Part shown: one piece after another, positions 25,376 through 32,108 of the stretch
Position numbering within the stretch: position 1 is the first letter of the stretch
Layout: every line of letters begins with the position of its first letter
Source: an uncultured Ruminococcus sp.
GTDB taxonomy: Bacteria; Bacillota; Clostridia; Oscillospirales; Ruminococcaceae
Assembly (NCBI GenBank): GCA_900752785.1
Contig: CAADWP010000009.1
Location: 1 to 32,545, forward strand
DNA: 32,545 nucleotides
Direction of reading: 5' to 3'
Program-made: the position numbers and the translations under genes
Notes under the pieces: model-generated
Told to the model about the DNA's origin: nothing
Seen by the model: only the letters and a program-made list of their open reading frames with translations
Database searches by the model: none

Positions 25376-26170
25376 TTATTTTATATAAACACGCTCTGAA
25401 TTTCTGTATTCAGTAGGCGTACAGCCGCGGTGTTTTTTAAACTGGCGCATGAAATAGGAATCGTTTTCATATCCGCATTTTTCCGCAATTGCATTTACGG
25501 AGAGACTTGTTGTTTCAAGAAGCTCTGAAGCATAAGTAAGACGGCTTTCAATAATATCATGAAGAAATGTAACTCCGAACGCCTTTAAATAAAGCTTGTG
25601 AAAGTATGTCCGGCTGACGCCTATATCGTTTGCACATTCGGTGGCTATCCATTGATTCATAGGAGCTTCGTAAACCGATTCGCGCAAAGATCTTAATTCG
25701 GCAATATGAGGAATTACAGAAGCCGAAGTTCCGCTGTGCCTGTCAGCTTGCAGTTCCACGCATATCGCGGCTAAAACAGCTCGCATAGTCAGTTCCATGA
25801 ACTCGCCTGCGATAGTTTTGTTTCTTATGTTCTGTTCTTTCATGCACTTTATCAGACTTGAAATAATATGATCGTCGGAAACGGCAAGAGGAATATTGAC
25901 AGGAAGCCCCTCGGAAGATAGATACTGCTTATCGGAAGATGTCAGCTTCAGCTCTATATAGTCGTATCTCGGTAAAGTTTGGTATGCCGAATGAAATATT
26001 TTCCGGCTGTCTGCAGTAAAAATTACCGCAGAGCTGCCGTCAAAAGTATATTCCTTTTCGTTTACTATGATAAAGACAGGGGTGTGAAACAGAATAAATC
26101 CCGATTCATAACTGTTGTTCTGCAAATGCGCAGGACTTTTGCAGCTTAGTCGTATATTGCCTATTTCCAT
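25376..26170 (-). CDS. AraC-family transcriptional regulator
   Basis: The 264-residue protein ends in a two-helix-turn-helix AraC/XylS DNA-binding domain (last about 100 residues): the first HTH around ATECANDIGVSRTYFHKLY, the second around SVNAIAEKCGYENDSYFMRQ, and the consensus FKKHRGCTPTEYR close to the end. The N-terminal part (HTPVFIIVNEKEYTF, then FTADSRKIFH) resembles a cupin-like effector domain; the ligand is unknown. The frame is open further upstream into the DAHP synthase, but MEIGN at 26170 is the likely start, with GGAG 11 bases before it. It is 40 bases after the DAHP synthase stop, so it is probably the last gene of the aro operon. Confidence 0.88.
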   Translation of the reverse strand: MEIGNIRLSCKSPAHLQNNSYESGFILFHTPVFIIVNEKEYTFDGSSAVIFTADSRKIFHSAYQTLPRYDYIELKLTSSDKQYLSSEGLPVNIPLAVSDDHIISSLIKCMKEQNIRNKTIAGEFMELTMRAVLAAICVELQADRHSGTSASVIPHIAELRSLRESVYEAPMNQWIATECANDIGVSRTYFHKLYLKAFGVTFLHDIIESRLTYASELLETTSLSVNAIAEKCGYENDSYFMRQFKKHRGCTPTEYRNSERVYIK

Positions 26171-26210
26171 TAAATATTCATCTCCGTTGTCGTCAGTTCT
26201 GCCGTTCCGA

Positions 26211-27239
26211 TCAAAGCTGCTCCGCAATATCGAAGATAAGACGCTCTGATTTTTCCCAGCCAAGGCATGGGTCGGTAATAGATTTTCCGTAAATATTTTC
26301 GCCGATTTTCTGGCAGCCGTCCTCAATGTAGCTTTCGATCATAAGTCCCTTTACGAGCTTGCGGATATCCTCGCTGTGGCGCATACTGTGGAGGATTTCT
26401 TTTGCGATCCTAATTTGTTCCAGATATTTCTTGCCGGAATTTGAGTGGTTCGTATCAACGATAAGTGCAGGATTTTTGAGTTCCTTTTGAGCATATACTT
26501 CTGCAAGGCGGTAAAGATCTTCAAAATGATAATTTGGAAAAGCGTTTCCTCGGTCGTCAACATATCCGCGGAGAATGGCATGGGCATATGGATTGCCGTC
26601 GCTTCTTACTTCGCAGCCTCTGTAGATAAATGCGTGGGAGTGCTGTGCGGCAGTAATGGAGTTCATCATAACAGAAATATCGCCGCTTGTAGGGTTTTTC
26701 ATACCAACGGGAATAGTAACGCCGCTTGAAACAAGACGGTGCTGTTGATTTTCAACAGAACGTGCGCCTATAGCTATATAAGCGAGAAGATCGTCAAGAT
26801 AACTGTAATTTTCGGGGTAAAGCATCTCGTCTGCCGCGCAGAATCCTGTTTCCGCAAGGGCGCGCATATGAAGGCTTCTTACGGCAATGATGCCGCTTTT
26901 GAGGTCGGGCATTTCGGTAGGATTCGGCTGATGAAGCATACCCTTGTAGCCGTCCCCGGTAGTTCTGGGCTTACCCGTATAAATTCTTGGAATCAGGATA
27001 AGCTTATCCTTGACCTTTTCCTGAACCTCGCGCAAGCGCGTGATATAGTCGAGAACGCTGTCCTCGTTGTCGGCGGAGCATGGACCTATAATAAGGATAA
27101 ATTTATCGGATTCGCCGCTGAAAACCTTTTTGATCTCCTCGTCGCGGTCGGATTTTATTTTTATAAGCTCCTGCGTAAGAGGATAAGCTGCTTTTATTTC
27201 ATTCGGATGAGGCAGCTCTCTGATTATATTCATTGACAT
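26211..27239 (-). CDS. aroF: 3-deoxy-7-phosphoheptulonate (DAHP) synthase, type I
   Basis: DAHP synthase joins phosphoenolpyruvate and erythrose 4-phosphate, the first step to chorismate. The 342-residue protein matches the AroF/AroG/AroH type I alpha class: IIGPCSADNED, the KPRTTGDGYKGMLHQPNP loop, GARSVENQQHR, GMKNPTSGD, and VDTNHSNSGKKY near the C terminus. The paralogue (F, G or H), and thus the feedback amino acid, cannot be told from motifs alone. AAAGGAAAG precedes the ATG; a second in-frame ATG lies two codons on. It is in the same strand and probable unit as aroC. Confidence 0.95.
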   Translation of the reverse strand: MSMNIIRELPHPNEIKAAYPLTQELIKIKSDRDEEIKKVFSGESDKFILIIGPCSADNEDSVLDYITRLREVQEKVKDKLILIPRIYTGKPRTTGDGYKGMLHQPNPTEMPDLKSGIIAVRSLHMRALAETGFCAADEMLYPENYSYLDDLLAYIAIGARSVENQQHRLVSSGVTIPVGMKNPTSGDISVMMNSITAAQHSHAFIYRGCEVRSDGNPYAHAILRGYVDDRGNAFPNYHFEDLYRLAEVYAQKELKNPALIVDTNHSNSGKKYLEQIRIAKEILHSMRHSEDIRKLVKGLMIESYIEDGCQKIGENIYGKSITDPCLGWEKSERLIFDIAEQL

Positions 27240-27280
27240 ATTTTTTCTTTCCTTTCATTTTGTTTAACAGAATAGGGAAA

Positions 27281-28093
27281 CTATTCTGCATCATACATAT
27301 AAGAGTTAAACTTTTTATATACTGGAGTTTCTTTTGTTTGTGAGTTGCGGAAGCCTGAAATGTATTCTCCGATATAAGGCGCGAAAGATTCTATTTCAGT
27401 ATCATGCTCGAAAAGGTGATCCCTGACATATTCCACGGCGTGATTTGAACGGCATGAAATGAACTTATAGTTATATACTATATCCGCGCTATCGAGGATT
27501 TCAAGGAAATCAAGCTGTGAAGCGTACGAAAAATCACGATCCACATAGTACGCTTGAAAACGCAGGCTCGTGCCGCTGAGGAAGTCGAGCAGATTTTCCC
27601 CGTCATAATAATTTGTAAAATGATCGGGAAAACTACCATAATTAAATTTAATGTCTATTGCGGCAAGTCCCGGCAGTTTTGAATCTATAAATTCACCCAG
27701 ATCGCCGCTGATCTCTTCAAGTTGGTAATTATCGGAAAAATTTATATCGTCCATCTCCGAATCTTCCGATGATACAAATGCGCGCACGTCAAATTCACGT
27801 TCACCGTCCGAAAGCTTTAGAAAAACCTCATTGGTTTTTCGCGGTACAGGCACCAATGCAACCGTTGTGCCGCGTTCGGATGATAAGATTTTCGGTTTAA
27901 AACCGTATTTGTTTTCGATATACTCGGGGGCAAATTTTTCCGCACAGTTTATATAGCCGTCCGGCTTATTTTTGTTTGAGGCGGAATGGTGACAGCTTTT
28001 CAGAAGAAGAGATATGAGAAGCAGCCAACTTATTACTATAACAGCGAGCAGGGAAAGTGCGGATAATAGAATGATTTTTAATGCTTTCTTCAT
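27281..28093 (-). CDS. Unrecognised membrane-anchored protein in the aro operon
   Basis: I do not recognise this 270-residue protein. It begins MKKALKIILLSALSLLAVIV and has one long hydrophobic stretch (about residues 5-31) ending in LKSC, then a polar, Asp/Glu- and Tyr-rich domain. This suggests a membrane-tethered or secreted protein with the rest outside. The Cys (33) follows Lys-Ser, a poor lipobox, so a lipoprotein is only possible. No catalytic motif stands out. It lies 28 bases after aroC and 41 bases before the DAHP synthase gene, so co-transcription is likely. The ribosome binding site is weak. Codon use looks like its neighbours. Confidence 0.8.
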   Translation of the reverse strand: MKKALKIILLSALSLLAVIVISWLLLISLLLKSCHHSASNKNKPDGYINCAEKFAPEYIENKYGFKPKILSSERGTTVALVPVPRKTNEVFLKLSDGEREFDVRAFVSSEDSEMDDINFSDNYQLEEISGDLGEFIDSKLPGLAAIDIKFNYGSFPDHFTNYYDGENLLDFLSGTSLRFQAYYVDRDFSYASQLDFLEILDSADIVYNYKFISCRSNHAVEYVRDHLFEHDTEIESFAPYIGEYISGFRNSQTKETPVYKKFNSYMYDAE

Positions 28094-28121
28094 AATACGC
28101 CATCATATATCAAGCGGAAGA

Positions 28122-29210
28122 TTATTGCAGGTAATCAGTTCCGAAGCGCAGGGCAAGCTGGTCGCAGAGAACGAGCGCCGTAACGCTGTCTATCACAACT
28201 CTTGCGCGGTGGATAATTGCAGGATCGTGGCGACCCTTTATTTGCAGAGCAGTATTTTCCATTGTTTCGGTGCTTACGGTCTGCTGTTCCTTGTAGATCG
28301 AGGGAGTGGGCTTGACTGCCGTGCGGAAAATAATGGGCATACCGTTTGAGATGCCGCCGAGAATGCCGCCGCAGTGGTTTGTTTCGGTTATAACGTTTCC
28401 GTTAACGCTCCGGAACGCGTCGTTGGCTTCGCTGCCGCGCATATCGGCGAGAGCGAAACCGTCGCCGAATTCAACGCCCTTTACCGCGGGAACGCTGAAC
28501 AAAATATGCGAAAGCACGCCTTCTATAGTATCGAACCACGGTTCGCCGACGCCTGCCGGAAAGCCTGTTACCGCTGTTTCAAGCCTGCCGCCTACGCTGT
28601 CTCCGTCGTTTCGTGCAGCTTCTATCGCCGCGATCATCCTTTCTCCTGCCGTATCGTCAAGAACGGCAAAGCTCTTTTCAGAAAGCGCGGAAATATCGGT
28701 TTCAATATCACCGAATCCGCGGTCGCGCACTCCTCCGCAGGTGAGAATATGAGTGCCTATATGGATATTTTTAGCTTTCAGAGCAGATATCGCGACAGCT
28801 CCGGCAGCCACAAGTCCGGCAGTTATTCGTCCCGAGAAATGACCTCCGCCGCGGAAATCCTGAAATCCGTGATATTTCATGAACGCCGTATAATCAGCAT
28901 GACCGGGACGCGCCTTGTATGCAAGCTCGCCGTAATCGCGGCTGCGCGTATCCTGATTTTCGATTATTAGCGTGATTGGAGTTCCCGTGGTTTTTCCGTT
29001 GAACACTCCGCTGACTATTTTAACAGCGTCAGCTTCGCGGCGTGCTGTTGAAATAGAGCCTACCGCCTTGCGAAGCTCCATTTGCGCGGCGATAAAATCC
29101 TCGTCAATGTCTATTCCCGGAGCAAAACCGTCGAGTATGGCTCCTATCATGCTTCCGTGACTTTCGCCGAATATTGTCACGGAGACGCTTGAGCCAAATG
29201 TATTTTTCAA
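28122..29210 (-). CDS. aroC: Chorismate synthase
   Basis: AroC converts EPSP to chorismate, the last common shikimate-pathway step, using reduced FMN. From the proposed start it has 362 residues: KNTFGSSVSVTIFGESHGS (FGESHG at 14-19), RPGHADYTAF, GGGHFSGRITAG, and GGISNGMPI. The C-terminal part has GRHDPAIIHRA. I chose the TTG at 29210 because AGGAG (29220-29224) is 9 bases upstream and the resulting MKNTFG fits the usual chorismate synthase N terminus; an ATG at 29219 gives three more residues but directly abuts AGGAG. It is the first gene after a consensus promoter. Confidence 0.95.
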   Translation of the reverse strand: MKNTFGSSVSVTIFGESHGSMIGAILDGFAPGIDIDEDFIAAQMELRKAVGSISTARREADAVKIVSGVFNGKTTGTPITLIIENQDTRSRDYGELAYKARPGHADYTAFMKYHGFQDFRGGGHFSGRITAGLVAAGAVAISALKAKNIHIGTHILTCGGVRDRGFGDIETDISALSEKSFAVLDDTAGERMIAAIEAARNDGDSVGGRLETAVTGFPAGVGEPWFDTIEGVLSHILFSVPAVKGVEFGDGFALADMRGSEANDAFRSVNGNVITETNHCGGILGGISNGMPIIFRTAVKPTPSIYKEQQTVSTETMENTALQIKGRHDPAIIHRARVVIDSVTALVLCDQLALRFGTDYLQ

Positions 29211-29245
29211 ATGCTTCATCTCCTGTTTTATAACGATTTATGCTA

Positions 29246-29274
29246 ATTATATCATTTACGGATAAAATTGTCAA
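29246..29274 (-). promoter_or_regulatory. Consensus promoter of the aroC operon
   Basis: On the minus strand TTGACA (29274 to 29269) and TATAAT (29251 to 29246) are separated by 17 bases, both hexamers perfect sigma-A consensus. It is 35 to 40 bases before the aroC start. No other promoter is visible before the three downstream genes. It is divergent from the rimP promoter about 100 bases away. Confidence 0.9.
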
Positions 29275-29376
29275 TATCAGCGCGGTTGCCTTAAACAGAG
29301 AAACTTCACCTGAAACAGTCATAATTGTGCAAAGTTTACGGAAATGAATTTTTTTTGGAAAAATTTCCGAAAACTC

Positions 29377-29405
29377 TTGATTTTTCCGAAATATGGTGAT
29401 ATAAT
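29377..29405 (+). promoter_or_regulatory. Promoter of the rimP-nusA-infB operon
   Basis: TTGATT (29377-29382) and TATAAT (29400-29405) are separated by 17 bases, with an AT-rich stretch upstream (29347-29366). Transcription would begin near 29412, about 105 bases before the rimP start, leaving room for a leader with a hairpin. Confidence 0.85.
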
Positions 29406-29427
29406 ATATTTAATGATAGTTAAAGCA

Positions 29428-29458
29428 AAAGACCGGAAGCTTCCGGTCTTTCGTTTAT
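29428..29458 (+). terminator. Putative leader terminator/attenuator before rimP
   Basis: A perfect 24-base palindrome (29428-29451; core GACCGGAAG-CTTCCGGTC) is followed by a broken T run ending in CGTTTATAT. As RNA it folds into a stem of about 10 bp with an AGCT loop, beginning about 16 bases after the likely transcription start. No gene lies between the promoter and this hairpin, so it would act on the operon itself. A leader terminator that depends on NusA is described for the Bacillus subtilis nusA operon; the role here is inferred. Confidence 0.6.
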
Positions 29459-29516
29459 ATACAGACTATTCATCATTCCGCACCGATATTGCGGCTAAAG
29501 AAAGGAACGACTGCTT

Positions 29517-29993
29517 ATGAAGCTAAAAAAATTCGGCGGAACGGAGCAAAAGGTCTACGATCTTATTAAGCCGATCACTGACGAGCTTGAGTATTTTCTC
29601 TGGGACGTCAGTTACGTTAAAGAAGGCGCGATATGGTATCTGCGGATCTTTATAGACCGCGACGAGGGTATCTCTATTGAGGACTGTGAGCGCGCTACAG
29701 CTCCGATCAGCGAGATATTGGATAAAAACGACCCGATCCCTCAGAGCTATATGCTTGAGGTCGGTTCGGCAGGGCTGGAACGCGAGCTTCTGAAAGAAGA
29801 ACACTTTGAGGTTTGTATCGGCGACAAGGTGAGGATCCGTTTTATCAGAAGCATTGACGGCGAAAAGGAAGTATGCGCTGTTCTGAGAGCTGCCGATAAA
29901 GAAAGCGTTACCGTGATATGCGACGGCGGTGATGAAAAGGTATATCCCCTTGCGGATATTGCTTATGTAAAGCTGTATTTGGATTTTGAATAA
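29517..29993 (+). CDS. rimP: Ribosome maturation factor RimP
   Basis: RimP helps assemble the 30S subunit. The 158-residue protein has the family features: ELEYFLWDVSYVKEGAIWYL, RIFIDRDEGISIEDCERATA, and YMLEVGSAGLERELLKEEHF (the SPGLDR-like motif, here SAGLER). The C-terminal Sm-like domain follows (GDKVRIRFIRSIDGEKEVC). AAAGGAACG precedes the ATG. It is the first gene of the rimP-nusA operon. Its TAA stop lies at the edge of the inverted-repeat element next to nusA. Confidence 0.95.
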   Translation: MKLKKFGGTEQKVYDLIKPITDELEYFLWDVSYVKEGAIWYLRIFIDRDEGISIEDCERATAPISEILDKNDPIPQSYMLEVGSAGLERELLKEEHFEVCIGDKVRIRFIRSIDGEKEVCAVLRAADKESVTVICDGGDEKVYPLADIAYVKLYLDFE

Positions 29994-30154
29994 GAACTTG
30001 TTCTCATAGGATTTGTGCGCAGATTTTTGAGCATAATTTTACCGGGAGCAAGGAGAAAAAGCGAAAGCATACTGTTGTATGGTGAGCTTTTTTAACGCAG
30101 CAATCGGTGAAATTTGCAAAAAAATGCGTGCAATATATTATGAGAACAAGTTCT
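29993..30154. mobile_element. MITE-like element with 16-bp terminal inverted repeats
   Basis: AGAACTTGTTCTCATA (29993-30008) is repeated exactly in inverted form at 30139-30154. The similarity continues inward: the left arm and the reverse complement of the right arm can be aligned to a small CATAC-TGTT-GTATG hairpin at the centre (30068-30081), so the whole 162 bases can fold on themselves. TAA on both sides (29991-29993 and 30154-30156) could be a 3-base target duplication, with the true ends at 29994 and 30153. It has no open reading frame of note. A structured RNA inside the rimP-nusA message is the alternative. Confidence 0.65.
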
Positions 30155-30181
30155 AAAATTATACTGGAGGAATAAACGGAA

Positions 30182-31456
30182 ATGAACAAGAATAACGACT
30201 TCTTCAGCGCACTTGCACTTCTTGGAGAAGAAAACAGCGTAGAAACAGAGCTTCTGATTGAAAAAGTTAAGTCCGCCATGCTCAAGGCGGCAAGAAAAGC
30301 GTATCCTCACAGCGAGGAAAATATACGGGTGGAGATAGACCCCGCTTCAAAGAAATTTGAAATGTATATCGAGCAGGAAGTTATCGACGATTATCCGATC
30401 GACGAAAATGAGGTAAATATAGACGTTGCAAGAACTATCGACCCAAACGCTTACGTAGGCGGAAAGATACTCAAAGAAATTGATATTTCAAGGCTGGGAA
30501 GAATGGCTGCTCTTTCGGCAAAACAGTCTATCAAGGGCGATCTCAGGGAAATTAACCGAGAGCAGATGCTGAACCGTTTTGAGTCAAAGGAGCATGAGTG
30601 TCTTACAGCTACCGTTTCTCAGGTTGAACCCGGCAGAGGAACCGTTACTGTAGATTATCAGGGCACGGAGCTGTATCTTTTCCGCAATGAGCAGATACCC
30701 GGCGAAGTGCTCGAGGAGGGCAAACCGGTAAAGGTTTACGTTACCGGAATAATCGGTAAAAATAAAAAGCCGGTGGTGAAGATATCACGTACTCATAAGG
30801 ATCTTGTAAAAAGGCTTTTTGAACTTGAGATCCCCGAGATCTATGACGGAACGGTTGAAGTAAAGTCTATTTCTCGTGAGGCGGGGGCGAGAACAAAGAT
30901 CGCAGTATGGTCCAAGGATCCGAATGTTGACGCTATAGGAGCTTGTATCGGTGCGAAACGTTCAAGAATAACCGCTATCGTAAACGAATTGAGCGGCGAA
31001 AAAATAGACATTATTCCTTGGAGCGAGGTACCCGAGGAGTTTATTGCAAGAGCGCTTGCACCCGCCGAGGTTATCAAGACTGTTATTACATCGGCTGTGG
31101 AAAGGACTTGCACAGTTGTCGTTCCGAATAATCAGCTTTCTCTTGCTATCGGAAATAAGGGACAGAATGCAAAGCTGGCGGCAAAGCTTACAGGCTTCAA
31201 GATCGACATAAAGCCTCAGTTTGACACGATCACAGGCGATGAAGCTCCCGAAATGAGTCCTGATTTCGCAATTCCTCCCGAGGTTCTTTATGCAGGCTTT
31301 GTGCCGGAAATGGGACCGGACGGCGTACCTCCCGAGTTTGTATGCGATAATGAGGAAATTTCTGAGGATACCGTTGAAACGAAAGCTGTATCCGAAATAT
31401 CGGAAAACTCGGAGAAGACTGTTGTTGATGAAGCGTCCGAAAACGGCGGTGAGTAA
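30182..31456 (+). CDS. nusA: Transcription termination/antitermination factor NusA
   Basis: NusA binds RNA polymerase and modulates pausing and termination. The 424-residue protein has the N-terminal polymerase-binding domain (about 1-134), an S1 domain (about 136-203), and two KH domains (about 205-280 with GACIGAKRSRI, 283-345 with LAIGNKGQNAKLAAKLTGF). A Pro- and Glu-rich acidic tail follows (about 350-424). There are no C-terminal acidic repeats of the E. coli kind. GGAGG (30166-30170) is 11 bases before the ATG. The gene follows the MITE-like element. Confidence 0.96.
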   Translation: MNKNNDFFSALALLGEENSVETELLIEKVKSAMLKAARKAYPHSEENIRVEIDPASKKFEMYIEQEVIDDYPIDENEVNIDVARTIDPNAYVGGKILKEIDISRLGRMAALSAKQSIKGDLREINREQMLNRFESKEHECLTATVSQVEPGRGTVTVDYQGTELYLFRNEQIPGEVLEEGKPVKVYVTGIIGKNKKPVVKISRTHKDLVKRLFELEIPEIYDGTVEVKSISREAGARTKIAVWSKDPNVDAIGACIGAKRSRITAIVNELSGEKIDIIPWSEVPEEFIARALAPAEVIKTVITSAVERTCTVVVPNNQLSLAIGNKGQNAKLAAKLTGFKIDIKPQFDTITGDEAPEMSPDFAIPPEVLYAGFVPEMGPDGVPPEFVCDNEEISEDTVETKAVSEISENSEKTVVDEASENGGE

Positions 31457-31459
31457 TTT

Positions 31460-31738
31460 ATGAAGCCGAAAAAAATACCTATGAGGATGTGTATCGGCTG
31501 CGGCGAAATGAAGCCGAAAAAAGAGCTTATCCGTGCGGTAAAATCGCCGGAGGGTGAAATAAGCCTTGACTTTACCGGGAAAAAATCGGGCAGAGGCGCT
31601 TATATATGCCGCGATATACAATGCCTTGAAAAAGCAAGAAAGAGCAGGCGGTTTGAAAAATCCTTTTCATGCAAAGTTGAGGACAGCGTATATGAGGTGA
31701 TGATCCATGAGCTTGAATCGGGCGAAGAAAACGGCTGA
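31460..31738 (+). CDS. rnpM: YlxR/RnpM RNA-binding protein
   Basis: The 92-residue protein has the DUF448 pattern: R-x-C-x-x-C (MRMCIGCGEM, C11 and C14), KKELIRAVKSPEGE, GKKSGRGAYIC (C50) and a fourth Cys at 55. YlxR was named RnpM after its reported modulation of RNase P in Bacillus. It lies between nusA and the L7Ae-like gene as in most Firmicutes. The start is 3 bases after nusA. The last 32 bases overlap the ylxQ start. Confidence 0.93.
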   Translation: MKPKKIPMRMCIGCGEMKPKKELIRAVKSPEGEISLDFTGKKSGRGAYICRDIQCLEKARKSRRFEKSFSCKVEDSVYEVMIHELESGEENG

Positions 31739-32024
31739 TCTGCTGACAATATGCATTAAAGCGGGAAAGATCATAAAGGGCTTTGACAGCGTTTGCGGCG
31801 CTTTGGAAAAGGGTATCGTATATTGCGTACTTACAGCTTCGGACGCTTCGGAGAAGACCGTTAAGGAAATTGCGTTTCAATGCGGCAAAAGAAGCTCAGT
31901 TATGATAAAAACAGAGCTTTCCAAGGAAGATATGGCAGGGCTTTGCGGAAAAACTACCGCAGTTGTCGCCGTTATTGACAAGGGCTTTGCGGACGGCTTC
32001 GCTAAGATCGCGCAAGCAAAATAA
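31707..32024 (+). CDS. ylxQ: L7Ae-like ribosomal protein YlxQ
   Basis: The 105-residue protein has the L7Ae/L30e fold pattern: a conserved AGKIIKGFDSVCGALEKGIV block (here AGKIIKGFDSVCGALEKG) and TTAVVAVIDKGFADGFAKI at the end. The family binds kink-turn RNA; YlxQ-type proteins are thought to bind RNA, but the cell role is unclear. GAGGTGA (31694-31700) is 6 bases before the ATG, inside ylxR. It overlaps ylxR by 32 bases and precedes infB. Confidence 0.9.
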   Translation: MSLNRAKKTADLLTICIKAGKIIKGFDSVCGALEKGIVYCVLTASDASEKTVKEIAFQCGKRSSVMIKTELSKEDMAGLCGKTTAVVAVIDKGFADGFAKIAQAK

Positions 32025-32025
32025 T

Positions 32026-32083
32026 CACAGCTTGCTGTGTTGACATATATCATTAGAATATCTGAACTGTGCATAAAGCACAG
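32026..32083 (+). promoter_or_regulatory. Paired hairpins in the infB leader
   Basis: CACAG-CTTG-CTGTG (32026-32039) and CTGTGC-ATAAA-GCACAG (32067-32083) lie in the 84-base gap before infB. The stem arms of the two are interchangeable (CACAG and CTGTG), so either two small hairpins or one longer-range pairing could form. No T run follows, so neither is an obvious terminator. Confidence 0.45.
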
Positions 32084-32108
32084 AATTGCAATGGAGGTAA
32101 TACAGCCT

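Larger units (their letters stand above)
29211..29516. other. Divergent regulatory region between aroC and rimP
   Basis: This gap of about 306 bases holds no gene that I can support. It contains the aroC promoter on the minus strand, the rimP promoter on the plus strand, repeated TTTCCGAAA-type boxes at the latter, an early palindrome in the rimP leader, and the two ribosome binding sites. The sequence is AT-rich near 29341-29411. Confidence 0.8.

Noticed and set aside
26171..26326. Longer AraC-type start reaching into the DAHP synthase gene
   Set aside because: The extra 52 residues are an out-of-frame reading of the end of the DAHP synthase gene; MEIGN at 26170 has a ribosome binding site.
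32040..32068. TTGACA in the ylxQ-infB gap as a promoter
   Set aside because: At a 17-base spacing the -10 would be TGAACT, only three of six matches; no good alternative nearby.
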